DNA of 13,664 nucleotides, from assembly GCA_023384025.1 (NCBI GenBank), contig JAHDXX010000072.1, positions 1 through 13,664 on the forward strand, in the 5' to 3' direction. The translations under genes and the position numbers were made by a program. The stretch's first letter is position 1. Each line of letters begins with the position of its first letter. This document shows, one piece after another, positions 7,101 to 13,664 of this stretch. The notes below the pieces were generated by a model that did not search any database, was not told the DNA's origin, and saw nothing but the letters and a program-made list of their open reading frames with translations. Origin of the DNA: Sphingomonadaceae bacterium. Lineage in GTDB: Bacteria; Pseudomonadota; Alphaproteobacteria; Sphingomonadales; Sphingomonadaceae.

Positions 7101-7592
7101 TCACCCCGTTGTGACGCCGGCACTGGCCAGCGGCAGGTAATGGGTGCCCAGAACGAACAGCCCGCCAATCGAAATGGCGACGCCGTAAGGCACAGCGAGT
7201 TTGTCGCGGCGGCGCTTCATCACATGGTATGCGCCGAGCACGATGGTGAGCACGCCGCCCGCAAGCGCCATGACGACCAGCAGCTTGAGGAACCAGGTCG
7301 GCTCGATCCACAGCGCGAGCGCGGTCAGCAGCTTCACGTCGCCGCCGCCCATCATCCGCAATGCGAACAAGCCCGCGAACACCGCAAAGCAGGCGAGTGC
7401 AACGCCAACCTGGATTGCCACTCCGGGCCACAGCGACATGCCGGCGGTCCACCAGTAAAGCGGTGCCGCCACCACGATGGCGCCGTTGAGCCAGTTATCG
7501 ATCTGGCGTCGACGAATGTCGGTTACCGCTGCGACAACCAGCGCGATTGCCAAGCCGCAGAGCAGTCCGTAGTGAAGCATACCGTCCAGCAT
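7101..7592 (-). CDS. cpaA: Prepilin peptidase CpaA (TadV), peptidase family A24
   Basis: This 163-residue integral membrane aspartic protease would cleave the leader of Flp prepilins (and TadE/F-type pseudopilins) on the cytoplasmic face of the membrane. Both catalytic aspartates are visible: D25 in TDIRRRQI and D85 in the GGGDVK motif (82-87). There are about five to six hydrophobic helices and the conserved VPYGVAI near 134-140. It lacks the N-terminal methyltransferase domain of PilD-type enzymes, as is usual for TadV/CpaA. The ATG at 7590-7592 has TTGGGGG 5 bases upstream. It is the first gene of the operon here. The small Flp pilin gene commonly found just upstream is absent: the next gene points the other way. 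Confidence 0.94.
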   Translation of the reverse strand: MLDGMLHYGLLCGLAIALVVAAVTDIRRRQIDNWLNGAIVVAAPLYWWTAGMSLWPGVAIQVGVALACFAVFAGLFALRMMGGGDVKLLTALALWIEPTWFLKLLVVMALAGGVLTIVLGAYHVMKRRRDKLAVPYGVAISIGGLFVLGTHYLPLASAGVTTG

Positions 7593-7636
7593 GAAGCCCC
7601 CAAGGTCCCTTTGGAGGCGGTGCTACAGGGGATGAC

Positions 7637-7650
7637 TTACCAAATAGTAA
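7637..7650. promoter_or_regulatory. AT-rich palindrome TTAC-N6-GTAA in the divergent cpaA/hydrolase intergenic region
   Basis: The 101-base region 7593-7693 separates the pilus operon from the divergent hydrolase operon and must hold promoters for both. Its only AT-rich patch is TTACCAAATAGTAA, an inverted repeat of TTAC/GTAA with 6 bases between. On the minus strand it contains TACTAT, a possible weak -10 element for the pilus operon, but I could not find a convincing -35 at normal spacing. It is a candidate operator or promoter core only. Confidence 0.25.
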
Positions 7651-7693
7651 CCACCCCCTTGAGGCCAGCGTTAGGCAAGCAGGCAAAGTCCGG

Positions 7694-8647
7694 ATGAACC
7701 AAACCGAAATCGATCGACGCGCCATTCCATCGCACGCCGCAGAGAGCCGCTGGCAAGCCGCTGACGGGTGGCAGATCCGGCGGATCGACTGGCCGGTGCC
7801 GGTCGCGCCGCTTGGCTCGATCCTGTTTCTTCCCGGGCGCGGGGATGCCTACGAGAAATATCTCGAGACGCTGGAGGAATGGAGCCGGGCGGGCTGGGCG
7901 GTGACCGCCTCCGACTGGCGCGGACAGGCCGGGTCAGGTCGCCTCGGCAACGATGCAGTGACCGGGCATGTCGATGATTTCGGCACCTGGATCGATGACC
8001 TTGCGCTGCTGTGGCAACAGTGGAAGGCCGAGCGGCCCGGTCCGCATGTACTTGCGGGCCATTCGATGGGCGGGCACCTGGTGCTGCGCGCTGTGGCGGA
8101 GCGGCGGGTCGATCCCGAAGCGGTCATCCTGTCGGCACCGATGCTCGGCTTTTATGGCACTGTACTGCCGGTTGGCGTGATGCATGCTGCGGCAAAGCTG
8201 ATGAAGGGGCTTGGCGACCCAGCGCGCCCGGCCTGGAAATGGAGCGAAAAACCGGGTGAAGCTCCGGCTTCGCGCATCGGCCTGCTGACCCATGACCCGG
8301 AGCGCTATGGCGATGAAATGTGGTGGCGCGAAACGCGGCCGGAACTGGTCATGGGGCCGGGCAGCTGGGGCTGGGTCGAACGTGCCTATGCCTCGATGCG
8401 CTCGCTCTACCGGCCCGGCGTGCTCGAGGCAGTGACCACTCCGGTGCTGATACTGGGCGCGGAGAATGACAAACTGGTCGAAATGAAGGCCATTTCCCGC
8501 GCCGCCGCGCGTTTGCCGCAAGCCGAGCTGGTCCGCTTCGGTGCCGAATCGCGGCACGAGATCCTGCGGGAAGCCGATCCTGTGCGCGACCGGGCGATGG
8601 AAGCGGTCGCGCATTTCCTCGCGCGAACCGTGGCAGCGGCAGGCTAG
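7694..8647 (+). CDS. Alpha/beta hydrolase, monoacylglycerol lipase / lysophospholipase (PldB-like, Hydrolase_4)
   Basis: This 317-residue cytoplasmic serine hydrolase has the full catalytic set. The nucleophile is Ser124 in GHSMGG (122-127), the acid is Asp259 in LGAENDKLV, and the base is His288 in ESRHEI. An oxyanion-hole region lies near LPGRGDAYEKY (47-57). The PldB-type layout (DWRGQAGSGR at 74-83, a cap domain of about 155-235, then TTPVLILGAEND) matches lysophospholipase L2 and monoacylglycerol lipases, which release fatty acids from lysolipids or monoglycerides. The exact substrate cannot be read. The ATG at 7694 has only a weak upstream purine stretch (AGGCAAAG). The stop codon directly touches the GTG start of the next gene, so the two are translationally coupled. 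Confidence 0.88.
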   Translation: MNQTEIDRRAIPSHAAESRWQAADGWQIRRIDWPVPVAPLGSILFLPGRGDAYEKYLETLEEWSRAGWAVTASDWRGQAGSGRLGNDAVTGHVDDFGTWIDDLALLWQQWKAERPGPHVLAGHSMGGHLVLRAVAERRVDPEAVILSAPMLGFYGTVLPVGVMHAAAKLMKGLGDPARPAWKWSEKPGEAPASRIGLLTHDPERYGDEMWWRETRPELVMGPGSWGWVERAYASMRSLYRPGVLEAVTTPVLILGAENDKLVEMKAISRAAARLPQAELVRFGAESRHEILREADPVRDRAMEAVAHFLARTVAAAG

Positions 8648-9751
8648 GTGCCGGTGACGCGCTACGATTTTGCCATTGTCGGAGCAGGGATCGCGGGCGC
8701 CAGCCTGGGGGCGGAACTCGCGGCCCATGGCAGCGTGGTGGTGCTCGAAGCGGAAGACCGGCCGGGCTATCATGCCACGGGGCGCTCGGCAGCGTTCTGG
8801 GAGGAGTGCTATGGCGGCCCTGAAATCGTGCCGCTCACCATCGCGTCTGGACCCTATCTCAGGGAAGGCGGCTTCCTCACCCGGCGCGGGGCGCTGTACA
8901 TCGGGCGGGCTGGCGATCTTTCCGAACTTGACCGGTTCATGGAACGCTTTGCCGATACGGGGGCAACCCTCGAACGGCTGGACCGCGCGCGGCTGGCCAC
9001 CAAGGTGCCCGGACTGCATGAAGACTTTGCCGGCGCAGTGTGGGAGCCGGCCTGTGCCGATATCGAAGTCGCTGCACTCCATGCGCATTACCTGGGACTG
9101 TTGAAACGGAGCGGCGGCGAGGTGCGCAACCGGGCACGGGTCAACCAATTGGAACGAGGCGGTGGATCGTGGCGGATCGGGCTGCAGCGTGGCGGGGCCA
9201 TCGAGGCCGGGGTAATGGTGAATGCGGCCGGGGCCTGGGCTGACGATGTTGCGCGAATGGCCGGTGCGCGCGCGATCGGCATCCAGCCCTACCGGCGCAC
9301 GGTCGTGCAACTGCGAACCGATCCTCCCGCTCCGGCGGATCTGCCGCTGGTGCTGGATATTGCCGGGACATTCTACTTCAAGCCCGAGAGCGGGCGCGTC
9401 TGGCTCAGCCCGCATGACGAGGAGCCGTCACCGCCGTGCGATGCAGCCCCGGAAGAGCTGGCGGTGGCGCAGGCGATCGACCGGTTCCAGCATGTGGTTG
9501 ACTGGCAGGTCCTCGCGGTCGAGCACAAGTGGGCGGGCCTGCGCAGCTTTGCCCCGGACCGGCTCCCTGTCTACGGATTCGATCCGGAAGTGTCGGGCTT
9601 CTTCTGGTTTGCGGGGCAGGGTGGGTTCGGCATCCAGACGTCCCCGGCTGCCGCGCGGCTTGCGAGCCAATTGCTCGTCGGCCTCGACAGCGATGGCATG
9701 ACGCGGGGTCTTGACCATTCGCTGTACGATCCCGTGCGATTTTCAGCGTAG
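8648..9751 (+). CDS. FAD-dependent oxidoreductase, DAO family, D-arginine dehydrogenase (DauA)-like
   Basis: This 367-residue flavoenzyme probably oxidises a D-amino acid or related amine to an imino acid. The FAD-binding Rossmann motif is GAGIAGASLG (12-21), with Glu34 closing the fold for ribose binding. GYHATGRSAA (40-49) is a hallmark of DauA-like enzymes. Further matches are VNAAGAWADD (191-200), PYRR (214-217), FYFKPESG (242-249), WAGLRSF (295-301) and GQGGFGIQTSPA (323-334). Compared with Pseudomonas DauA as I recall it, the substrate-binding Tyr (Y55, Y243) and Arg (R217, R299) residues are kept, but active-site His48 corresponds to Phe50, so substrate preference may differ. The GTG start follows the hydrolase TAG with no gap; a second GTG two codons later is an alternative start. 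Confidence 0.88.
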   Translation: MPVTRYDFAIVGAGIAGASLGAELAAHGSVVVLEAEDRPGYHATGRSAAFWEECYGGPEIVPLTIASGPYLREGGFLTRRGALYIGRAGDLSELDRFMERFADTGATLERLDRARLATKVPGLHEDFAGAVWEPACADIEVAALHAHYLGLLKRSGGEVRNRARVNQLERGGGSWRIGLQRGGAIEAGVMVNAAGAWADDVARMAGARAIGIQPYRRTVVQLRTDPPAPADLPLVLDIAGTFYFKPESGRVWLSPHDEEPSPPCDAAPEELAVAQAIDRFQHVVDWQVLAVEHKWAGLRSFAPDRLPVYGFDPEVSGFFWFAGQGGFGIQTSPAAARLASQLLVGLDSDGMTRGLDHSLYDPVRFSA

Positions 9752-9831
9752 GAATACGGCCCAAGGGGCTGGATTCGCAGCCGCCAATCGCTACCATGCC
9801 GGTCCCGACAACACGACGAGGGGAGCCCTTC

Positions 9832-10008
9832 ATGGCGCACCATTTCAAGATCAAGCAGAACAAGGCGGGCGAATACGTCGCCTACTTCATGTACAACTCG
9901 GAAGCGATCTTCTGGACCGAAGGGTACAAGAGCAAGGCCAGCGCCAAGAACGCGATTGAATCGGTCAAGAAGAACGGCCCCGGCGCCGAGACAGTCGACG
10001 AAAGCTGA
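9832..10008 (+). CDS. YegP/DUF1508-family small protein, single repeat
   Basis: This 58-residue protein consists of one DUF1508 unit: FKIKQNKAGEYVAYFMYNSE (a G-x-Y/F-hydrophobic strand pattern), then EGYKSKASAKNAIESVKKNG and a short acidic end. YegP of E. coli carries two such repeats; here there is one. The family function is not established. The ATG at 9832 is preferred over an in-frame ATG at 9796 because GAGGGGAG lies just upstream and the extra 12 residues are not family-like. The gap before it (9752-9831) shows no strong promoter or terminator. Its TGA abuts the stop codon of rnhA on the other strand. Confidence 0.88.
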   Translation: MAHHFKIKQNKAGEYVAYFMYNSEAIFWTEGYKSKASAKNAIESVKKNGPGAETVDES

Positions 10009-10482
10009 TCAGGGTGTGGCTGCGGGAGGGGGCGATCCAGCCTTCTCCCGCGCCTGCCGTTCGGCTTCATCACTGGCCAGTTGGTCAACCCGTTCGTTTT
10101 CCGGGTGACCCGCATGGCCCTTCACCCACTGCCATGACACCTTGTGCCGGGAGGCAGCCTGATCGAGCGCCTGCCACAGGTCGGCATTGGCGACCGGCTT
10201 CTTCGCCGCGTTCTTCCAGCCCTTCCGTTTCCAGCTATGGATCCAGCCGGTGATCCCGTCGATCACATAGCGGCTGTCGGTATGGAGCGTAACCTCGCAC
10301 GGGCTCTTGAGCGCTTCGAGCGCCGAGATCACGCCCTGCATCTCCATCCGGTTGTTGGTCGTCTGCGGCTCGCCGCCGACCAGTTCCTTTTCGTGACGTC
10401 CCATGCGCAACAGCGCCGCCCAGCCGCCCGGACCGGGGTTGCCCTTGCAGGCCCCGTCAGTGAAAATCTCGACCTGCTTCAT
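10009..10482 (-). CDS. rnhA: Ribonuclease HI
   Basis: This 157-residue enzyme cuts the RNA strand of RNA-DNA hybrids, removing R-loops and primers. All catalytic residues are visible: D9 in IFTDGACKGNPGPGG, E47 in NNRMEMQGVI, D69 in LHTDSRYV, H123 in WVKGHAGHPENER, and D133 in RVDQLA. Each is offset by one from E. coli RNase HI. The basic handle region (SWKRKGWKNAAKKPV, 83-97) is present, and the protein ends in a short Pro/Ala tail. The ATG at 10480-10482 overlaps the thrB stop as ATGA, so it is translated by coupling. It is the last gene of the ispH-thrB-rnhA operon. Confidence 0.97.
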   Translation of the reverse strand: MKQVEIFTDGACKGNPGPGGWAALLRMGRHEKELVGGEPQTTNNRMEMQGVISALEALKSPCEVTLHTDSRYVIDGITGWIHSWKRKGWKNAAKKPVANADLWQALDQAASRHKVSWQWVKGHAGHPENERVDQLASDEAERQAREKAGSPPPAATP

Positions 10483-11444
10483 CGGCTGGCAGCGAACACC
10501 GTGGCGCCCTGTTCACGGTAGAATGCGAGGCGCCGCATGAAATCCATCGGATCCTTCCGGGTGACGAGCGCGTCCGCTGGTGTTTCGATCCAGTCCTGCG
10601 CCCGGCTGGATACGAATCGCAGGCACGCACCTTGCGCCAGCAGGGGCAGGGCGGAACGCTCTGCTTCGGCAAGCGGACGTACTGCTTCATAACCGGCGAT
10701 CAGCGCTACCCCGATCTGTTCGTGATAATGGGTACCGCCCTTGGCGAAGGACCAGGCCGCGTGGGTCACCGCCAGATCGTAAGCCATCATGTCGGTGCAC
10801 GCGAAGTAGAAGTCGATCAGGCCCGACACTTCGTCCCCCAGCATCAGGACATTGTCCGGGAACAGGTCTGAATGGATGGTCGAGGTGGGCAGGTCGGCGG
10901 GCCAGCGTTCTGCTACTTCCCGGGCCATGGTGAGTGACTGCGGCAGGCCCGGGTCGATCAGGCCAAGCGCCTGCTCGCCGCAACCCTTGAGCACTTCTGC
11001 CGAGGTTGCCGGGCCAAGGTCGTTGGCGCGCTGCGCAGGAAAATCCCGCGCAGCCAGATGCATCCGGGCAAGCACCGCCCCGACACTGTGCGCCTGGGCC
11101 GGCGTTGGCCGGTCGACCGACACGCCGGGCAGGAACTCGATCAGGGCGACGGCCTTGCCATCGATCATGCGGAACGCAGCGCCGTCACGATCGTGGATCG
11201 TGCACGGGACCGGGCATCCGCCTGCGGAAAGGTGGTCGAGCAGGCCGAGGAAATAGGGCAGGTCGGCAAGATCGATCCGCCGCTCGTACATGGTCAGGAT
11301 GAAGCGGGCGCAGCTGGTTTCGATCAGCCAGTTGGAATTGGATACGCCTTCGGCAATTCCCTTGGCCGACACCAGTTCGCCGACATCGTAGGCAGCAACC
11401 AGATCCGCGAGGTCCTCCGCGCCGAGGTGGGTGTAGACCGCCAC
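10479..11444 (-). CDS. thrB: Homoserine kinase, APH-fold type (ThrB)
   Basis: This 321-residue kinase phosphorylates L-homoserine with ATP in threonine biosynthesis. It is the aminoglycoside-phosphotransferase-fold type common in proteobacteria, not the GHMP-fold enzyme of E. coli. Visible features are GVSNSNW (33-39) in the nucleotide-binding loop, the catalytic HSDLFPDN (191-198; D193 and N198), and the metal-binding Asp in LIDFYF (D211). The GTG at 11442-11444 is chosen because the protein then starts VAVYTHLGAEDL, matching the usual MAVYT start of the family; the frame extends 59 codons further upstream into ispH without homology. It begins 5 bases after the ispH stop and overlaps rnhA by 4 bases. 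Confidence 0.95.
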   Translation of the reverse strand: MAVYTHLGAEDLADLVAAYDVGELVSAKGIAEGVSNSNWLIETSCARFILTMYERRIDLADLPYFLGLLDHLSAGGCPVPCTIHDRDGAAFRMIDGKAVALIEFLPGVSVDRPTPAQAHSVGAVLARMHLAARDFPAQRANDLGPATSAEVLKGCGEQALGLIDPGLPQSLTMAREVAERWPADLPTSTIHSDLFPDNVLMLGDEVSGLIDFYFACTDMMAYDLAVTHAAWSFAKGGTHYHEQIGVALIAGYEAVRPLAEAERSALPLLAQGACLRFVSSRAQDWIETPADALVTRKDPMDFMRRLAFYREQGATVFAASR

Positions 11445-11449
11445 CGTCG

Positions 11450-12424
11450 TCAGTCCATCAGCTGGCGTGGCAGCTTGAACACCATTTTCTCTTCGGCGGT
11501 GACGAGCGTGTGCTCTTCGACTTCGCGCCATTCGCTCAACCGGTCGAGCACTTCGCGCACCAGTGTCTCCGGAGCGGAAGCACCGGCGGTAAGGCCCAGG
11601 GTGCCAACGCCGTCGAGCCACTCCTGCTCAATCTCGCTCGCCCGCTGGATCAGCCGGGCCGTGGTTCCACAGCGTTCAGCAACCTCGACCAGGCGGAGCG
11701 AGTTGGAAGAGTTCGGCGCGCCGATCACCAGCACCAGATCGCTGCCCGGGGCAATCGCCTTCACCGCCGCTTGCCGGTTCGACGTGGCGTAGCAGATGTC
11801 CTCTGCCTTGGGCCCGACGATATGCGGATACTTCGCCTGCAGGGCGGCGATGATGTCGGCAGTGTCGTCGACCGACAGGGTGGTCTGGGTCAGGAACGAC
11901 AGCGGGGTATCGGTTGCGAAATCGAGCGCGGCGACATCTTCAACCGTTTCGACCAGCGTCATCTCGCCGTCCGGCACTTGGCCCATTGTCCCGATCACTT
12001 CGGGGTGCCCTTCATGCCCGACAAACACGATGTGGAGCCCCTTTTCGATATGGCGCTCGGCCTGCCGGTGGACCTTGCTGACCAGCGGGCAGGTCGCATC
12101 GAGATAGTCCAGCCCGCGGCGCTGCGCTTCGGCAGGAACGGACTTGGGCACGCCGTGCGCGCTGAACACCACCGGGGCGCCATCGGGGACCACGTCCAGT
12201 TCCTCGACGAAGATAGCGCCCTTGGCCTTGAGCCCGTCGACGACGAACCGGTTGTGGACGATCTCGTGGCGGACGTAGACCGGCGGTCCGTAACGCTCGA
12301 GTGCCCGTTCGACGATCTCGATCGCCCGGTCGACACCGGCGCAGAAGCCGCGCGGCGCGGCGACGAGGACAGTCAGCGGAAGGCGATCCGCGTTCGCGGT
12401 GGTGGACGGCAAGGGGGCGTTCAT
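11450..12424 (-). CDS. ispH: 4-hydroxy-3-methylbut-2-enyl diphosphate reductase (IspH/LytB)
   Basis: This 324-residue iron-sulfur enzyme catalyses the last step of the MEP isoprenoid pathway, reducing HMBPP to IPP and DMAPP. The three [4Fe-4S] cysteines are C28 (PRGFCAGVDRA), C112 (DATCPLVSKVH) and C211 (DICYATSNRQ). Substrate-binding residues are seen in EIVHN (H57), FSAHGVP (H90), GHEGHPEVIGTMGQ (H140 and the catalytic Glu142) and GAPNSSNS. The ATG at 12422-12424 has AGAGGCGG upstream and is preferred over a GTG 9 codons earlier (12451) that has no ribosome binding site. It leads the ispH-thrB-rnhA operon, an arrangement I know from other alphaproteobacteria. Confidence 0.97.
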   Translation of the reverse strand: MNAPLPSTTANADRLPLTVLVAAPRGFCAGVDRAIEIVERALERYGPPVYVRHEIVHNRFVVDGLKAKGAIFVEELDVVPDGAPVVFSAHGVPKSVPAEAQRRGLDYLDATCPLVSKVHRQAERHIEKGLHIVFVGHEGHPEVIGTMGQVPDGEMTLVETVEDVAALDFATDTPLSFLTQTTLSVDDTADIIAALQAKYPHIVGPKAEDICYATSNRQAAVKAIAPGSDLVLVIGAPNSSNSLRLVEVAERCGTTARLIQRASEIEQEWLDGVGTLGLTAGASAPETLVREVLDRLSEWREVEEHTLVTAEEKMVFKLPRQLMD

Positions 12425-12452
12425 GCAGCCGCCTCTAGCGCTTTGCTGCACG

Positions 12453-12468
12453 GCCCGCTAGGGCGGGC
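12453..12468. repeat. Short GC-rich inverted repeat in the ispH/lipoprotein divergent region
   Basis: GCCCGC (12453-12458) and GCGGGC (12463-12468) can pair around TAGG. They lie in the 72-base gap (12425-12496) between ispH on the minus strand and the lipoprotein gene on the plus strand. The gap must carry promoters for both directions, but I see no convincing -35/-10 pair. The repeat could be part of either 5' leader or a chance feature. Confidence 0.3.
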
Positions 12469-12496
12469 AAACGATGAATTCGAGGGATCCTTCTGC

Positions 12497-13147
12497 ATGA
12501 CGTTGAGCCGCAAGCTGCTTTTGGTCTGTGCCGGTGCCGTTGCCGTGGCAGGCTGCGCGCGCGATGGCGAGATCGTGATCGACCAGGGCGTCGGCATCTC
12601 TGTGGTTCGCAGTTCCTGCCCGGCGGTGGGCGTGCCTGACTATACCGGCGATGTGACGCTGTTCCGTTCGGCCGGGCCGCAGACGGCAGACAACCTCGAT
12701 GTCACGGCCGCGATCACCAACCTGCGCAGCACCTGCAACGATACGGGCGCACGGGTCTATTCCGAAGCGAGCTTCGACGTGCTCGCCCGGCGCACCGATT
12801 CGCGCGGAGCCCGGCGAGTGGAATTGCCGTTCTTTGCGACGGTCCTGCGCGGCGGCGCAGCCGTGCAAAGCAAGCGTATCGGCACGGTCGTGGTCGATTT
12901 CGCCGACGGCCAGGAACGCGCGCGCGCCACGGGCAAGGCCGGCGCCTTCGTCGACCGCAACGAAGCAACCCTTCCGGCTTACATCCGCGAGCGGATTACC
13001 CGCAAGCGCAAGGCCGGCGATCCCGACGCGGCTCTGGACCCGCTGGCTGACCCGCAGGTTCGTGCCGCGGTGACCCGGGCGACCTTCGAAGTGCTGGTTG
13101 GATTCCAGCTCACCGAACGCCAGCTCGCCTACAACGCGACCCGGTAA
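12497..13147 (+). CDS. Putative lipoprotein of unknown function
   Basis: This 216-residue protein has a clear lipoprotein signal: basic MTLSRK, a hydrophobic run, and lipobox VAGC with the lipidated Cys at 20. It is therefore likely anchored in a membrane and periplasmic. The body alternates beta-strand-like segments (for example VTAAITNLRSTC, ARVYSEASFDVLARR, RVELPFFATVLRG, GTVVVDFADG) and ends in a helical, basic C-terminal part (TLPAYIRERITRKRK, then RAAVTRATFEVLVGFQLTER). I do not recognise a named domain. It may be one of the conserved hypothetical lipoproteins of sphingomonads, but that is inference. The ATG at 12497 has GAGGGA upstream. The frame is open on the plus strand much further upstream, antisense to ispH, but that part has no signal sequence and is not coding. 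argS follows 62 bases downstream. Confidence 0.8.
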   Translation: MTLSRKLLLVCAGAVAVAGCARDGEIVIDQGVGISVVRSSCPAVGVPDYTGDVTLFRSAGPQTADNLDVTAAITNLRSTCNDTGARVYSEASFDVLARRTDSRGARRVELPFFATVLRGGAAVQSKRIGTVVVDFADGQERARATGKAGAFVDRNEATLPAYIRERITRKRKAGDPDAALDPLADPQVRAAVTRATFEVLVGFQLTERQLAYNATR

Positions 13148-13173
13148 ACCCCGGGCGCTGCCAGCGGCGGAAG

Positions 13174-13191
13174 CTTGCGCTTTTGCGCAGG
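13174..13191 (+). other. Small hairpin upstream of argS
   Basis: CTTGCGC (13174-13180) pairs with GCGCAGG (13185-13191) around TTTT, using one G-U pair. It lies 26 bases after the lipoprotein stop and 18 bases before the argS start. It is short and has no T-tract, so it is not a strong terminator. It might affect the argS leader or be incidental. Confidence 0.25.
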
Positions 13192-13209
13192 TCGGCTAAC
13201 CGCGCGCCC

Positions 13210-13664
13210 ATGTCCGATACAAATACGCTTCATGCCGCCTTCGCGGCCAAGGTTTCCGCTGCCCTCGACCGGCTCGAAGGCGAGGGCGTGCTGCCCTCCG
13301 GCATCGCGCGCACCGCCGTGACCGTGGAGCCGCCGCGCGACGCTGCGCACGGCGATCTCGCCACCAACGCCGCCATGGTGTTGGCCAAGCCGGCCGGGAC
13401 CAATCCCCGCGCCCTTGCCGAACGCCTTGTCGCCATCTTCGGTGAGGATGGCGATATCGTCTCGGCTGACGTCGCCGGACCGGGCTTCATCAACCTGCGT
13501 CTGGCTGACCATGTCTGGACCCGTGAACTCGAAGCGATCGCCGCGCTCGGCAGCGATTACGGGCGTTCGGGAATGGGCCAGGGGCGCACGGTCAACGTCG
13601 AATACGTGTCCGCCAACCCGACCGGTCCGATGCACATGGGCCATTGCCGCGGCGCGGTGGTCGG
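13210..13664 (+). CDS. argS: Arginyl-tRNA synthetase, N-terminal part (3' truncated by window edge)
   Basis: The first 151 codons of a class I aminoacyl-tRNA synthetase that charges tRNA-Arg. The N-terminal domain that contacts the tRNA D-loop is seen as PPRDAAHGDLATNAAMVLAK (41-60) and AGPGFINLRL (89-98). The catalytic core begins with VEYVSANPTGPMHMGH (130-145), in which HMGH is the class I HIGH motif. The ATG at 13210 gives a normal start (MSDTNTLHAAFA). Upstream sequence offers only a weak ribosome binding site (CAGGTCGG, rather distant). The frame is open to the window end. It shares direction with the lipoprotein gene and may be co-transcribed with it. Confidence 0.96.
   Translation, partial: MSDTNTLHAAFAAKVSAALDRLEGEGVLPSGIARTAVTVEPPRDAAHGDLATNAAMVLAKPAGTNPRALAERLVAIFGEDGDIVSADVAGPGFINLRLADHVWTRELEAIAALGSDYGRSGMGQGRTVNVEYVSANPTGPMHMGHCRGAVV

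Noticed and set aside
7934..9415. Long minus-strand open frame (493 codons) antisense to the hydrolase and flavoenzyme
   Set aside because: Both plus-strand genes have complete catalytic motifs and coupled start/stop; the antisense product has no recognisable domain.
11445..11621. N-terminal extension of thrB into ispH
   Set aside because: The extra 59 residues are Arg-rich with no homology; the GTG at 11444 gives the family-typical start VAVYT.
11510..12496. Upstream extension of the lipoprotein frame, antisense to ispH
   Set aside because: ispH motifs are unmistakable on the other strand; a lipoprotein signal begins at the ATG at 12497, and a longer product would bury it.
1..13664. CRISPR array, IS element, prophage or toxin-antitoxin module
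   Set aside because: No spaced direct repeats, transposase, integrase or small paired toxin-like genes were seen on either strand.

Overview
The window looks like chromosomal DNA of a GC-rich alphaproteobacterium, most likely a member of the Sphingomonadales (Erythrobacter/Novosphingobium/Sphingomonas type). This is inferred from the gene content, the ispH-thrB-rnhA gene order and general sequence recognition. No RNA marker gene is present to confirm it. Coding density is very high: the longest gap between genes is about 100 bases, and I see no tRNA, rRNA, IS element, CRISPR array or phage gene.

Region 1 (1-262) is the 3' part of a MarR-family regulator on the plus strand. It converges on region 2 (308-7592, minus strand), a compact Tad/Flp (type IVc) pilus assembly locus. 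In transcription order this reads cpaA (prepilin peptidase), cpaB/rcpC, cpaC/rcpA (secretin), cpaD (lipoprotein), cpaE/tadZ (localisation ATPase), tadB and tadC (inner-membrane platform). Spacings are short and several genes have clear Shine-Dalgarno sequences, so this is probably one operon. Notable absences are the motor ATPase gene cpaF/tadA, which normally sits between cpaE and tadB, and any Flp pilin, TadD or TadE/F/G gene. At the exact place where cpaF is expected there are only 71 bases. They hold a perfect 14-bp hairpin and a 24-codon open frame that links the cpaE stop to the tadB start.

Region 3 (7694-10008, plus strand) holds an alpha/beta hydrolase of the monoacylglycerol lipase/lysophospholipase type, immediately followed by a DauA-like FAD-dependent D-amino-acid dehydrogenase, and then a single-repeat YegP/DUF1508 protein. 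Region 4 (10009-12424, minus strand) is a tight housekeeping operon: ispH (isoprenoid synthesis), thrB (APH-fold homoserine kinase) and rnhA (RNase HI). Region 5 (12497 to the end, plus strand) carries an unrecognised putative lipoprotein and the 5' part of argS.

No clearly novel defence or mobile system is visible. The most interesting point is the cpaF-less Tad operon and the odd junction left in its place. The next is the DauA-like enzyme, in which the position of a known active-site His appears to be Phe.
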